A stretch of DNA of 11,366 nucleotides. Origin: Tannerella sp. GTDB taxonomy: Bacteria; Bacteroidota; Bacteroidia; Bacteroidales; Tannerellaceae. The notes beneath the pieces were generated by a model. It searched no databases. It had not been told where the DNA came from and saw nothing but the letters and a program-made list of their open reading frames with translations. The stretch spans positions 1 through 11,366 of the forward strand of contig JAISEZ010000119.1 in NCBI GenBank assembly GCA_031263835.1, given 5' to 3'. Positions 1 to 6,417 of the stretch are shown here, piece after piece (the first letter of the stretch is position 1; each line of letters begins with the position of its first letter). The position numbers and the translations under genes were made by a program.

Positions 1-1599
1 TCCCGCGAATGGATGTACTACCGCTCCACGAATGAACTGATACCCGGCTTCATTACGTATGTCAACTTCGTCGGCCACTATACGGGCGACCGCATGTCGG
101 AACCGGGCGGAGGATCCGAGAAGTTCGCGATGGAAAGCTATCTGGGACGCGCCAATTACATGTATGACAACAGGTACTATGTGACGGCTTCACTGCGCCG
201 GGACGGTTCCTCCAAGTTCAAGTACAATAACACGCGCTGGGGTACGTTCTGGTCGGTCGGCGGCGGCTGGCGGCTTTCCGGTGAAGAATTTATGAAACCG
301 GCGGAAAACTGGCTGAACAACATGAAGCTGCGTGCCAGCTACGGTGTGATCGGTAACCAGAACGGCGTACCCACGTATGCCACCTACCAGACATGGGGTT
401 ACGGCGCCAACTACCAGGAGGCCGTTAACGGACAGGGCGTCCCGGCAAGCTACAATATCAATCCGAATGCCTACGTCAACGAGTACCTCACCTGGGAAAA
501 CAATCATACGCTCGATGTGGGCATCGACTTTGACCTGTTCAATATCGTGCACGGTACGGTGGACTGGTACAACCGCGACAACGTGAATGCCATCATCAAC
601 CAGCCGATTGCCTTCTCGCTGGGACAAAACACCATCGGACGGAACTCGGCCAAGATCAGGAACCGCGGCTTCGAAGTGGAACTGGGCATTGATCTTATCC
701 GGAAAAAGGACCTGGCATGGACGGTTTCGCTCAACGGCACCCACTACACCACGACCATGCTTCTGCTGCCCGAAGGCCTGGGTTCGGCGCTGCTGAACGG
801 CAACCAGCTGGCCGGCGTGAGCGGCTGGAGCGCTTCCGGCAGCGGCGGAACGGACAATATCATGCTGCGCGGAACGGGACTGCCCTACTTCAACTCCTAC
901 CTTTATCATTATGCGGGAGTTGACCAGGCTACAGGCCTGCCGCTCTACTATCACAAGGTGACGGAAGATGACCATAAGAATGGAATGTTCGCTGATACAC
1001 CTGTGGGTCAGGGAGTGAACACCACCAACTACAGCCTTGCCGACCGCTACGAACAGGGCGATGTGCTTCCCAAGTGGATTGGAGGGTTCAATACCACACT
1101 TATGTACAAAAACTTCGACTTTACCGCAGTACTGGCTTATCAGCTGGGCGGGCTGTTCTTCCGCAGGGACTTCATGTATTTCCACTACGCGAACGAAATG
1201 CAGCGCGACAATGGAACCATCGGTATTTCCGAAGACCTGCTGCACAATACATGGACGCCGACCAACACCGGCGCCAAATTCCCGATGGCCATGTACAACA
1301 ACGGCAACGGGTTCGGCAGCGGCACCATGGTAGGGAGTGGATGGACAGACATGGCGCAGTTTAGCGCCTCCTACCTGAGTCTGAAAAACGTGACCCTCGG
1401 TTACAGTCTGCCGCAGTCTCTCCTGAAGAAGACGGGTATCGGCAATCTGCGCATCTTTGTCGAGGGCGACAACCTGCTGCTCTTCTCGGCCTCTTCGGGC
1501 ATCGATCCCAGGATGGACCTGACGGGCGGGTTCTCGGTGGATAATTATGTGTATCCTTTCCTGCGCACCTGGTCCGCAGGTATCAATATTGATTTTTAA
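1..1599 (+). CDS. SusC/RagA-family TonB-dependent outer-membrane transporter, 3' part
   Basis: This is the C-terminal 532 residues of a SusC-like outer-membrane receptor. The frame is open from the first base, so the start, signal peptide, carboxypeptidase-like domain, plug and early barrel strands lie upstream of the window. Family members import glycans or peptides through a 22-strand barrel, powered by TonB-ExbBD and capped by a SusD lipoprotein. Visible family hallmarks are the block DGSSKF..NNTRWGTFWSVGGGWRLS near residues 68-93, LKLRASYGVIGNQNG after it, LTWENNHTLDVGIDF, and the end YPFLRTWSAGINIDF with a terminal aromatic residue typical of barrel proteins. A SusD-like gene starts 21 bp after the stop codon, confirming a SusCD pair. 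Substrate cannot be told from this fragment. The family call is firm. Confidence 0.96.
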   Translation, partial: SREWMYYRSTNELIPGFITYVNFVGHYTGDRMSEPGGGSEKFAMESYLGRANYMYDNRYYVTASLRRDGSSKFKYNNTRWGTFWSVGGGWRLSGEEFMKPAENWLNNMKLRASYGVIGNQNGVPTYATYQTWGYGANYQEAVNGQGVPASYNINPNAYVNEYLTWENNHTLDVGIDFDLFNIVHGTVDWYNRDNVNAIINQPIAFSLGQNTIGRNSAKIRNRGFEVELGIDLIRKKDLAWTVSLNGTHYTTTMLLLPEGLGSALLNGNQLAGVSGWSASGSGGTDNIMLRGTGLPYFNSYLYHYAGVDQATGLPLYYHKVTEDDHKNGMFADTPVGQGVNTTNYSLADRYEQGDVLPKWIGGFNTTLMYKNFDFTAVLAYQLGGLFFRRDFMYFHYANEMQRDNGTIGISEDLLHNTWTPTNTGAKFPMAMYNNGNGFGSGTMVGSGWTDMAQFSASYLSLKNVTLGYSLPQSLLKKTGIGNLRIFVEGDNLLLFSASSGIDPRMDLTGGFSVDNYVYPFLRTWSAGINIDF

Positions 1600-1620
1600 A
1601 CACGATTAAACGAATTCAAA

Positions 1621-3237
1621 ATGAAAAAGCTAATTATAACAGGATTAATAACGGTTTCGGCGATGATCGCAGTTTCATGCGCCGAAAGACTGGATCTGAC
1701 TCCGGAAAATGCCATCACGGACGAACAGATCAAGGCTCTGCTGACCTCCGGAGACGAAAGCAAGATCGAACTGGTGCTGGGAGGTATCGCCAATACGGTA
1801 GAATCCAAGATACACCAGGCAGTAGACAATTATGGAGGCGCAGACACCCAGGTGAACTACATACTGGCACACGGCCACATGTTCAATCTCTGGGGCAACG
1901 ACATGGCGATCGGCGACGGTTCATACGATTACTGGGGCGTACCGCAGTATCAGTTCCAGATCACCTCCGCCACGGGCGGTACTCAGAACCGCTGCTGGTG
2001 GGATCACGGTTATGGCTGCGTCACACAGGCTAACAAGCTGCTGAACTATCTGGATGACGAAACCGTCGGCAACAACGCGAAACTGAAGGAATACAAGGCT
2101 CGCGGTCTGGTGCTGCGCGCATGGGGATATCACTACATCATGCAGGTTTACCAGGACGCCTGGCTCCAGGGCGGAAGTTCCAAGCTGGGTGTACCTCTCT
2201 ACGACCGCTACGATCCGGGACAGCCCTACAGGGAACGCGCTACCGCGCAGGCCACCTATGACTTTATCAGGAACGACCTGAACGAGGCCATCAGGCTCTT
2301 TAACGAATCAGGTGTCGGATATACGACGGACAAGGTCAACGACCTCGATGCCGGAGTCGCCAGTTTCCTTCTGGCACGTGTTTCCCTCTGGACAGGCAAC
2401 TGGCAGGCAGCGATTGCCGCCTGCAACGACATCCTGTCCCGTTATCCCGACCTGATCGACGAAGCCGGCTATGGAGGAAAGAATACGGGTACGCAGGAAG
2501 AACCGGTGTTTCTTCCCGAAACGAACGCCTTCCTCAACAACGCAGCCAATCCCGAAGTCATTCTGGGATTCCCCAAGGGATTCGTCCCCGGCAACACGGT
2601 CTACAGCCTGTGGATGAACATCTTCTCTGCCGGCAACGGCGGCCTTCAGCGCGGATATGCCCGCATCGACGACCGCCTGTATGACCGGATAGCCGAAAGC
2701 GATTTCCGCAGGGACGCCTTCCTGGGAGCAACGCCCTTTGGCAATTACACCTATCCGGGCAACCAGGTGATCACCATCCTGAGCTACGTCAACCTGAAGT
2801 TTGCCGCCACACAGGCGCTCGACGGTACGCGGGAACAGGTGGGGCAAAACGACTTCTACTACATGCGTACCTCCGAAGTCCTGCTCATGAAGGCCGAGGC
2901 ACAGGCACAGTCCGGCGACGAAAACGGCGCCCGGACAACCCTCAATACCCTTCTGGCCGCGCGTACCAGAGCCGGCGAGACTCCCTTGACGATTGATACC
3001 TATCCTTCGACCGCGGGCATGTCTCTGCTGGAAAGGATACAGCTTCAGTGGCGCATCGAAATGTGGGGAGAAAACGGTCTGGAATTTTACAACAACAAGC
3101 GTTGGGGAATCACCGTCAGCCGTAAAGGATCCAATGTCCACTGGTTTACAGACAGAACTCTGGATGTATCCGATATGACCCTGGAAATACCCGAAAATGA
3201 ACTCCTGTACAATCCCCTGTGTGTACCCAACAAGTGA
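1621..3237 (+). CDS. SusD/RagB-family nutrient-binding outer-membrane lipoprotein
   Basis: This is a 538-residue SusD-like lipoprotein that should sit on the cell surface as the hinged lid of the preceding SusC barrel and bind its substrate. The N-terminus MKKLIITGLITVSAMIAVSC is a lipoprotein signal peptide with Cys20 as the lipidation site. The acidic residues just after it (C-AERLDLTPEN) loosely resemble the Bacteroidota surface-export signal. Family landmarks are the early LDLTPENAITDEQ segment, the TPR-like helix YYMRTSEVLLMKAEAQAQSG at about 413-432 followed by GARTTLNTLLAARTRAGE, and RIEMWGENGLEFYNNKRWG at about 478-496. The C-terminus, ending NPLCVPNK, is the usual family ending. Length is normal. 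The start is supported by the signal peptide and an A-rich leader (CGAATTCAAA) rather than a Shine-Dalgarno site. It is co-transcribed with the SusC gene; a terminator follows 36 bp after the stop. The substrate is unknown. Confidence 0.96.
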   Translation: MKKLIITGLITVSAMIAVSCAERLDLTPENAITDEQIKALLTSGDESKIELVLGGIANTVESKIHQAVDNYGGADTQVNYILAHGHMFNLWGNDMAIGDGSYDYWGVPQYQFQITSATGGTQNRCWWDHGYGCVTQANKLLNYLDDETVGNNAKLKEYKARGLVLRAWGYHYIMQVYQDAWLQGGSSKLGVPLYDRYDPGQPYRERATAQATYDFIRNDLNEAIRLFNESGVGYTTDKVNDLDAGVASFLLARVSLWTGNWQAAIAACNDILSRYPDLIDEAGYGGKNTGTQEEPVFLPETNAFLNNAANPEVILGFPKGFVPGNTVYSLWMNIFSAGNGGLQRGYARIDDRLYDRIAESDFRRDAFLGATPFGNYTYPGNQVITILSYVNLKFAATQALDGTREQVGQNDFYYMRTSEVLLMKAEAQAQSGDENGARTTLNTLLAARTRAGETPLTIDTYPSTAGMSLLERIQLQWRIEMWGENGLEFYNNKRWGITVSRKGSNVHWFTDRTLDVSDMTLEIPENELLYNPLCVPNK

Positions 3238-3273
3238 TTATGTGTACAGAATTGATTTGACGCAATGAATCCG

Positions 3274-3305
3274 AGGCCTGCCGGAATGGAAATTCCGGCA
3301 GGCCT
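3274..3305 (+). terminator. Intrinsic terminator of the SusCD operon
   Basis: A perfect 14-bp stem (AGGCCTGCCGGAAT paired with ATTCCGGCAGGCCT) is closed by a GGAA loop, which fits the stable GNRA type. It is followed by TTGTTGTT. It begins 36 bp after the SusD stop. The T-tract is interrupted, but stem strength and position make it the likely end of the SusCD transcript. Confidence 0.85.
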
Positions 3306-3321
3306 TGTTGTTCGCCCGGCA

Positions 3322-3334
3322 GGGGGGGGGGGGG
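3322..3334. repeat. Homopolymer run of 13 G
   Basis: Thirteen consecutive G bases lie between the SusCD terminator and a group II intron-like stretch. Tracts of this length are prone to slipped-strand length change and also to sequencing or assembly error. It lies about 107 bp upstream of the -33 box of the next gene and is not inside a coding region. Confidence 0.95.
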
Positions 3335-3410
3335 CGACTGCTATAGGGTGTAAGTCCCGAACGAGCCCGGATAGAGGGAATCGTCAGTCAAAGGCAAGGG
3401 TGTCCATCGC
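3334..3410 (+). mobile_element. Probable remnant of a group II intron (5' domain I)
   Basis: From GCGACTGCTATAGGG through GTAAGTCCCGAACGAGCCC and GTCAAAGGCAAGGGTGTCCATCGC, this stretch strongly resembles, from memory, the 5' end of domain I of bacterial group II introns, which begin GUGCGAC and continue with AUAGGGUGUAAGUCCCGAAC. The expected continuation after TCCATCG (GAGGTGGAATCTGAAGGAAGC) is absent; the sequence changes to CCGTCCGCG. No maturase reading frame, domain V or 3' end is present, so at most about 77 bp of a roughly 2-kb element remains. The first bases of the intron merge into the G run, where GTGCG would be expected. The call rests on recall, not on an alignment. Confidence 0.55.
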
Positions 3411-3441
3411 CCGTCCGCGTGCATCTTTTTTTCCGGTTTTG

Positions 3442-3472
3442 TTTGGTATTTCGGAAAAACAGTGTACATTTG
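3442..3472 (+). promoter_or_regulatory. Bacteroidota-type promoter for the DUF4469 gene
   Basis: A TTTG -33 element at 3442-3445 is followed after exactly 19 bp by TACATTTG at 3465-3472, a full match to the -7 consensus TAnnTTTG. Transcription would start near 3477-3480, giving a leader of about 35 nt before the ATG at 3515. This is the best promoter in the window. Confidence 0.85.
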
Positions 3473-3514
3473 CGCATCTCTTTTATATACATAATACTTT
3501 AAATAGCTCGTAAA

Positions 3515-4291
3515 ATGGAAACAATATCCAAAGTGAAGGACGTGATACATCACGTCAATGTATGGTACGTGTCGAACACGCTGCCTGATGCAAAAAAACC
3601 GTATATCGCACGGCCTGAACCGCTTCCCTACCTCGGCGTGGGCGAAGTCGCGGCCAAGGCAAGCCTCTACGGTGAAAACATTGACCCCGAAGAAATGATA
3701 CGCTACGTCGAGCGCTACTTTACCGTCGGCGCCTACCTCGTGGCTGACGGGTACGGAATCGAAAACGCATTTTTCCGCACCCGCATCCGTGTTCCCGGCG
3801 AATACGACGGCGGCGAAACCAGCCTGCCCGAAGGCGAATACCCCGAAGCGCGCATCAACGCCTCGGCCGCTTTTCGCACCTATATCCGCAATCACGTGCA
3901 GTTCAGCTTCAAGGGCATCGACGAAACGCGCGGACACATGTTCAGGTTCCTCGACGATGCAACCGGACAGGACAGCGTCATGACCGCCGGCAACCTGCTC
4001 CGCATCTACGGCACAGGCCTGAAGATTGCGCACGACGACAAGCCCGAACACGCTGCCGAAGCCGGCCTGTGGTTTGTCAACGCCAATAACCCGGACGTGC
4101 GTATGCGCGCTACGGCCGTCGCCGTCAACGAGCCGCGCACGGTGGTCGGCCTTGTCCCGGTCAACCTGTCCGACGGCCCCTACTACGTCGAAATCGTCAC
4201 GCAGACCAGCGTCAAACACAGTGGCACGCTGCTCAAAGAACTGCGTACCGTACGCTCGGAGCACACGCTTGAGTATCTCGTGCCGCAATGA
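3515..4291 (+). CDS. HU-like DNA-binding protein with C-terminal DUF4469 domain
   Basis: This 258-residue protein has the architecture of a family common in Bacteroidales. An N-terminal HU/IHF-like segment covers roughly residues 1-130 (YLGVGEVAAKASLYGENIDPEEMIRYVERYF, then FRTYIRNHVQFSFKG). A C-terminal DUF4469-like beta domain runs from about residue 156 to the end (GNLLRIYGTGLKI, GLWFVNA, VGLVPVNLSDGPYYVEIVTQ). Members are annotated as DNA-binding proteins, but their target and role are not established, so function beyond probable nucleic-acid binding is not claimed. There is no signal peptide, so it should be cytoplasmic. The gene is monocistronic: it has its own consensus promoter, and its terminator lies 50 bp past the stop. 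The leader is AT-rich (TTTAAATAGCTCGTAAA) without a Shine-Dalgarno site, as usual for the phylum. The family assignment is by recalled pattern. Confidence 0.85.
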   Translation: METISKVKDVIHHVNVWYVSNTLPDAKKPYIARPEPLPYLGVGEVAAKASLYGENIDPEEMIRYVERYFTVGAYLVADGYGIENAFFRTRIRVPGEYDGGETSLPEGEYPEARINASAAFRTYIRNHVQFSFKGIDETRGHMFRFLDDATGQDSVMTAGNLLRIYGTGLKIAHDDKPEHAAEAGLWFVNANNPDVRMRATAVAVNEPRTVVGLVPVNLSDGPYYVEIVTQTSVKHSGTLLKELRTVRSEHTLEYLVPQ

Positions 4292-4340
4292 GCGCCGTTC
4301 CCGGAATTCGCCCGGCGGCCCGCTACAGGTCACGGTATCA

Positions 4341-4376
4341 AAACAGCCCGGTTCATGAATATGAGCCGGGCTGTTT
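4341..4376. terminator. Terminator hairpin between convergent genes, possibly bidirectional
   Basis: A 16-bp stem (AAACAGCCCGGTTCAT with ATGAGCCGGGCTGTTT, one G-T wobble) closes a GAAT loop. Read on the plus strand it ends the DUF4469 gene transcript with only TGTTTCAT after the stem. Read on the minus strand it is followed by TGTTTTGAT and could end the rsmA transcript after that has crossed the tandem repeat array. Neither orientation has a long T-tract. Confidence 0.75.
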
Positions 4377-4384
4377 CATGCATA

Positions 4385-4404
4385 GCGGGACAGTTTTATC
4401 CCGC
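4385..4404. repeat. Small hairpin abutting the tandem array
   Basis: GCGGGA and TCCCGC form a perfect 6-bp stem around the loop CAGTTTTA, ending on the base before the first array unit. The right arm can instead pair with the first unit: TATCCCG-CACGTG-TGGGATA at 4397-4416 is a 20-bp near palindrome with one G-T pair. The two folds are mutually exclusive. No function is shown. Confidence 0.55.
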
Positions 4405-4542
4405 ACGTGTGGGATAGCTTAGTTCATGCGTGTGGGATAGCTTAGTTCATGCGTGTGGGATAGGCCAGTTCATGCGTGTGGGATAGGCCAGTTCATGCGT
4501 GTGGGATAGCGCAGTTCATGCGTGTGGGATAGCTTAGTTCAC
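4405..4542. repeat. Tandem array of six 23-bp repeats with a variable triplet
   Basis: Six head-to-tail units of exactly 23 bp run without spacers. Each reads GCGTGTGGGATAG, then a variable triplet, then AGTTCAT. The triplets in order are CTT, CTT, GCC, GCC, CGC, CTT. Otherwise the units are identical except for the first base of unit 1 (A for G) and the last base of unit 6 (C for T). A period of 23 is not a multiple of three, so this is not a coding repeat. With no unique spacers it is not a CRISPR. It lies between two convergent genes, in what would be the 3' untranslated region of rsmA if transcription continues to the terminator at 4341-4376. Confidence 0.95.
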
Positions 4543-4554
4543 GCGACTGCCCCC

Positions 4555-4583
4555 ATTAACCGTTAACCGTTATCTGTTAACCA
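4555..4583. repeat. TTAACCG-type heptamer repeats overlapping the rsmA 3' end
   Basis: The plus strand reads ATTAACCGTTAACCGTTAT and then CTGTTAACCA, a short run of the heptamer TTAACCG with slight decay. The rsmA stop codon and its last six sense codons lie within it. The same family recurs at 8116-8150, 10935-10963 and 11033-11118. Confidence 0.8.
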
Positions 4584-5360
4584 CTGTTCTGTGAGCTGTG
4601 TAAGTTCGATGAACTGTTCGATGGGGAGCTGTTCGGGGCGGAGGTCGAACACCGGCAGCGCGTATTTCGGGAAGTCCTTCCCCAGCAGAGGTTTCAGGGA
4701 ATTGCGCAGCGTCTTGCGGCGCTGGTTGAAGGAGGTCTTGACCACCCGACGGTACAGCTCTTCGTCGCAGTCCAGCGTCTGACGGCCGTTCCGGGTCATG
4801 CGTATCACGGCGCTCTGCACCCGGGGCGGGGGGTCGAAGGCTTCCGCGCCGACGGTGAACAGGTATTCCACCTCATACCAGGGCTGTATCAGCGCGCTGA
4901 TAATCCCGCAGGTGCGGCCGCCCGGCCCGGCGGCCAGCCGTTCGGCCACCTCCTTCTGCACCATCCCCGCACAGCAGACAACCTGTTCCCGGCAGTCCAG
5001 CGCCTTGAAGAATATCTGGCTGGAGATGTGGTACGGATAGTTCCCAATCAGGCAGAACGGCGTGCCCGGATAGAGCGTGGCCGGGTCCATCCGCAGGAAA
5101 TCGTCTGCCAGGATGCGCCCGGACAGCTGCGGGAAATGCCGGTGCAGATATTCCACCGATTCGCGGTCAATCTCTACCACCGTCAGGTCATAGCCTTCGT
5201 CCAGCAGGCAGCGGGTGAGCATGCCCGTGCCCGGGCCGACCTCCAGCACGGGCAGCGTGCGGTGTCCGGCCAGCGTCGCGGCAATGCGGCGCGCGACGCC
5301 GGCGTCCTTCAGGAAATGTTGTCCCAGCGCTTTTTTGGGAAGTATCTTTCTACTGTACAT
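4563..5360 (-). CDS. rsmA: 16S rRNA (adenine1518-N6/adenine1519-N6)-dimethyltransferase RsmA/KsgA
   Basis: RsmA transfers four methyl groups from S-adenosylmethionine to the two adjacent adenines in the 3' hairpin of 16S rRNA late in small-subunit assembly. The 265-residue protein has the family N-terminus KKALGQHFL (9-17), the SAM-binding motif I EVGPGTG (40-46), VVEID (61-65) with the acidic ribose-binding residue, and the catalytic NYPY tetrad (107-110, the N-x-P-Y motif). The C-terminal signature SFNQRRKTLRNSL is also present. Length is normal. The ATG at 5360 places KKALGQHFL at the usual distance from the start. It is divergent from the flippase-like gene, with 68 bp between the starts. 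The last residues, WLTDNG and stop, are encoded by heptamer repeat sequence, so the natural C-terminus may have been changed by that repeat. The assignment is secure. Confidence 0.97.
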   Translation of the reverse strand: MYSRKILPKKALGQHFLKDAGVARRIAATLAGHRTLPVLEVGPGTGMLTRCLLDEGYDLTVVEIDRESVEYLHRHFPQLSGRILADDFLRMDPATLYPGTPFCLIGNYPYHISSQIFFKALDCREQVVCCAGMVQKEVAERLAAGPGGRTCGIISALIQPWYEVEYLFTVGAEAFDPPPRVQSAVIRMTRNGRQTLDCDEELYRRVVKTSFNQRRKTLRNSLKPLLGKDFPKYALPVFDLRPEQLPIEQFIELTQLTEQWLTDNG

Positions 5361-5380
5361 GAATTTCTCCGGAAAAATAG

Positions 5381-5388
5381 TACCTTTG
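5381..5388 (+). promoter_or_regulatory. -7 promoter box of the flippase-like gene/pepD operon
   Basis: TACCTTTG matches the Bacteroidota -7 consensus TAnnTTTG. It lies 40 bp before the ATG at 5429 and predicts a start near 5393-5396. No TTTG is present at the usual 19-21 bp upstream; that position falls in the start codon region of rsmA. Confidence 0.65.
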
Positions 5389-5395
5389 CGGCGAA

Positions 5396-5403
5396 CAAAA
5401 GTA
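5396..5403 (-). promoter_or_regulatory. -7 promoter box of rsmA
   Basis: On the minus strand these bases read TACTTTTG, a full match to TAnnTTTG, 35 bp before the rsmA ATG. Transcription would start near 5388-5391. No clear -33 TTTG is seen. The box lies only 7 bp from the opposing -7 box at 5381-5388. Confidence 0.6.
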
Positions 5404-5428
5404 ATAAAAATAACGGGAACGGAACGAT

Positions 5429-6406
5429 ATGTCCAGTAAATTGACTCAGCTGCTGAAAATCTTCATCCCCCTGGCGCTCGGGGTGGTGATTCTCTATTTT
5501 GTGTACGCCAAAACCGATTTCAACGAATTGTGGGCGAATATCCTCGGAACGAACTGGTATGTCCTGACGTTTTCCCTGATATTCGGCCTCTCCGGAAACC
5601 TGATTCGCGGGCTGCGGTGGGACCTGCTCATACGGCCGCTGGGCTACCGGCCGCGCCGCTCCAGCCTGATATACGCCGTGCTGGGTAACTATGCCGTCAA
5701 CTTCGCCCTGCCGCGCGCGGGAGAAATCTGGCGGTGCGGCGTGGTGGCGAAAGAGGAAAAGATACCGCTGACGCGGCTGATTGGCACCCTGCTGGTCGAC
5801 CGCCTGTTCGACACCGTCATGGTCGCCCTGATATTCCTGCTGGCCATTTCGGTGAATACACGCATCTTCTTCAGGAACATGCACGGGTTCAACCTTCCGG
5901 GATGGCTCCTTTCGCCCTCCTTCTACCTGGCCTGCGCGCTTTCGCTGGCGCTCGCCGTGGCGGTGATGTTTCTGCTGCGCAGGAACGCGGTCATGAAGAA
6001 AGTCATCCGCTTTTTCGCCACCCTCTGGCAGGACCTCCTGCAAATCCGGCGCATGGAGCAGAAGACGCGCTTCCTCATCTATACGCTGGGCATCTGGGTT
6101 TCGTATTTCCTGTATTTTTACATCACCTTCTACGCCTTCGACTTCACGGCCGGACTGGGCTTCACGGCCGGGCTGTTCATCTTTGCCGTGAGCAGCATCA
6201 GCATGGCGGTTCCCTCCAACGGCGGGCTGGGGCCGTGGCAGGCCGCCATCGTGTTCGGCCTGAGCGCCTTCAGGGTAGATTTGATACAGGCAAAGGCATT
6301 CGCCACCGCCGTATTCGCCTTCCAGTCCCTCTGGGTGGTGCTGTGCGGGCTTTTCGGCATTGCCATGCTTTCACTTAAGGGAGAAAAGACTAAAGAACAA
6401 TCATAA
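5429..6406 (+). CDS. Flippase-like integral membrane protein (LPG synthase TM domain/UPF0104, YbhN-like)
   Basis: This 325-residue polytopic inner-membrane protein belongs to the lysylphosphatidylglycerol-synthase transmembrane superfamily. About eight hydrophobic segments are visible, for instance near 8-27, 41-58, 117-141, 164-183, 217-238 and 288-312. Family motifs are RGLRWDLLIRPLG (about 60-72), NFALPRAGEIWRCG (91-104), GTLLVDRLFD (119-128) and PSNGGLGPWQ (262-271). The C-terminal soluble aminoacyltransferase domain of true MprF is missing, so it is not a lipid aminoacylase. Members without that domain are usually annotated as lipid flippase-like proteins, and the substrate is unknown. 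The ATG is followed at once by a Lys and then the first membrane helix. pepD starts 11 bp downstream, so the two are probably co-transcribed from the promoter at 5381-5388. Confidence 0.9.
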   Translation: MSSKLTQLLKIFIPLALGVVILYFVYAKTDFNELWANILGTNWYVLTFSLIFGLSGNLIRGLRWDLLIRPLGYRPRRSSLIYAVLGNYAVNFALPRAGEIWRCGVVAKEEKIPLTRLIGTLLVDRLFDTVMVALIFLLAISVNTRIFFRNMHGFNLPGWLLSPSFYLACALSLALAVAVMFLLRRNAVMKKVIRFFATLWQDLLQIRRMEQKTRFLIYTLGIWVSYFLYFYITFYAFDFTAGLGFTAGLFIFAVSSISMAVPSNGGLGPWQAAIVFGLSAFRVDLIQAKAFATAVFAFQSLWVVLCGLFGIAMLSLKGEKTKEQS

Positions 6407-6417
6407 AATCAACAGAT

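Noticed and set aside
3265..3513. 82-codon plus-strand frame after the SusD gene
   Set aside because: It would translate the terminator hairpin, the G13 run, the intron-like stretch and the promoter. Composition is not protein-like.
3341..4333. 330-codon minus-strand frame opposite the DUF4469 gene
   Set aside because: It runs through the intron-like stub, the promoter and the coding strand of a recognised protein. The translation has no recognisable motif.
4405..4542. Possible CRISPR array
   Set aside because: The 23-bp units are contiguous with no unique spacers, and no cas genes are present in the window.
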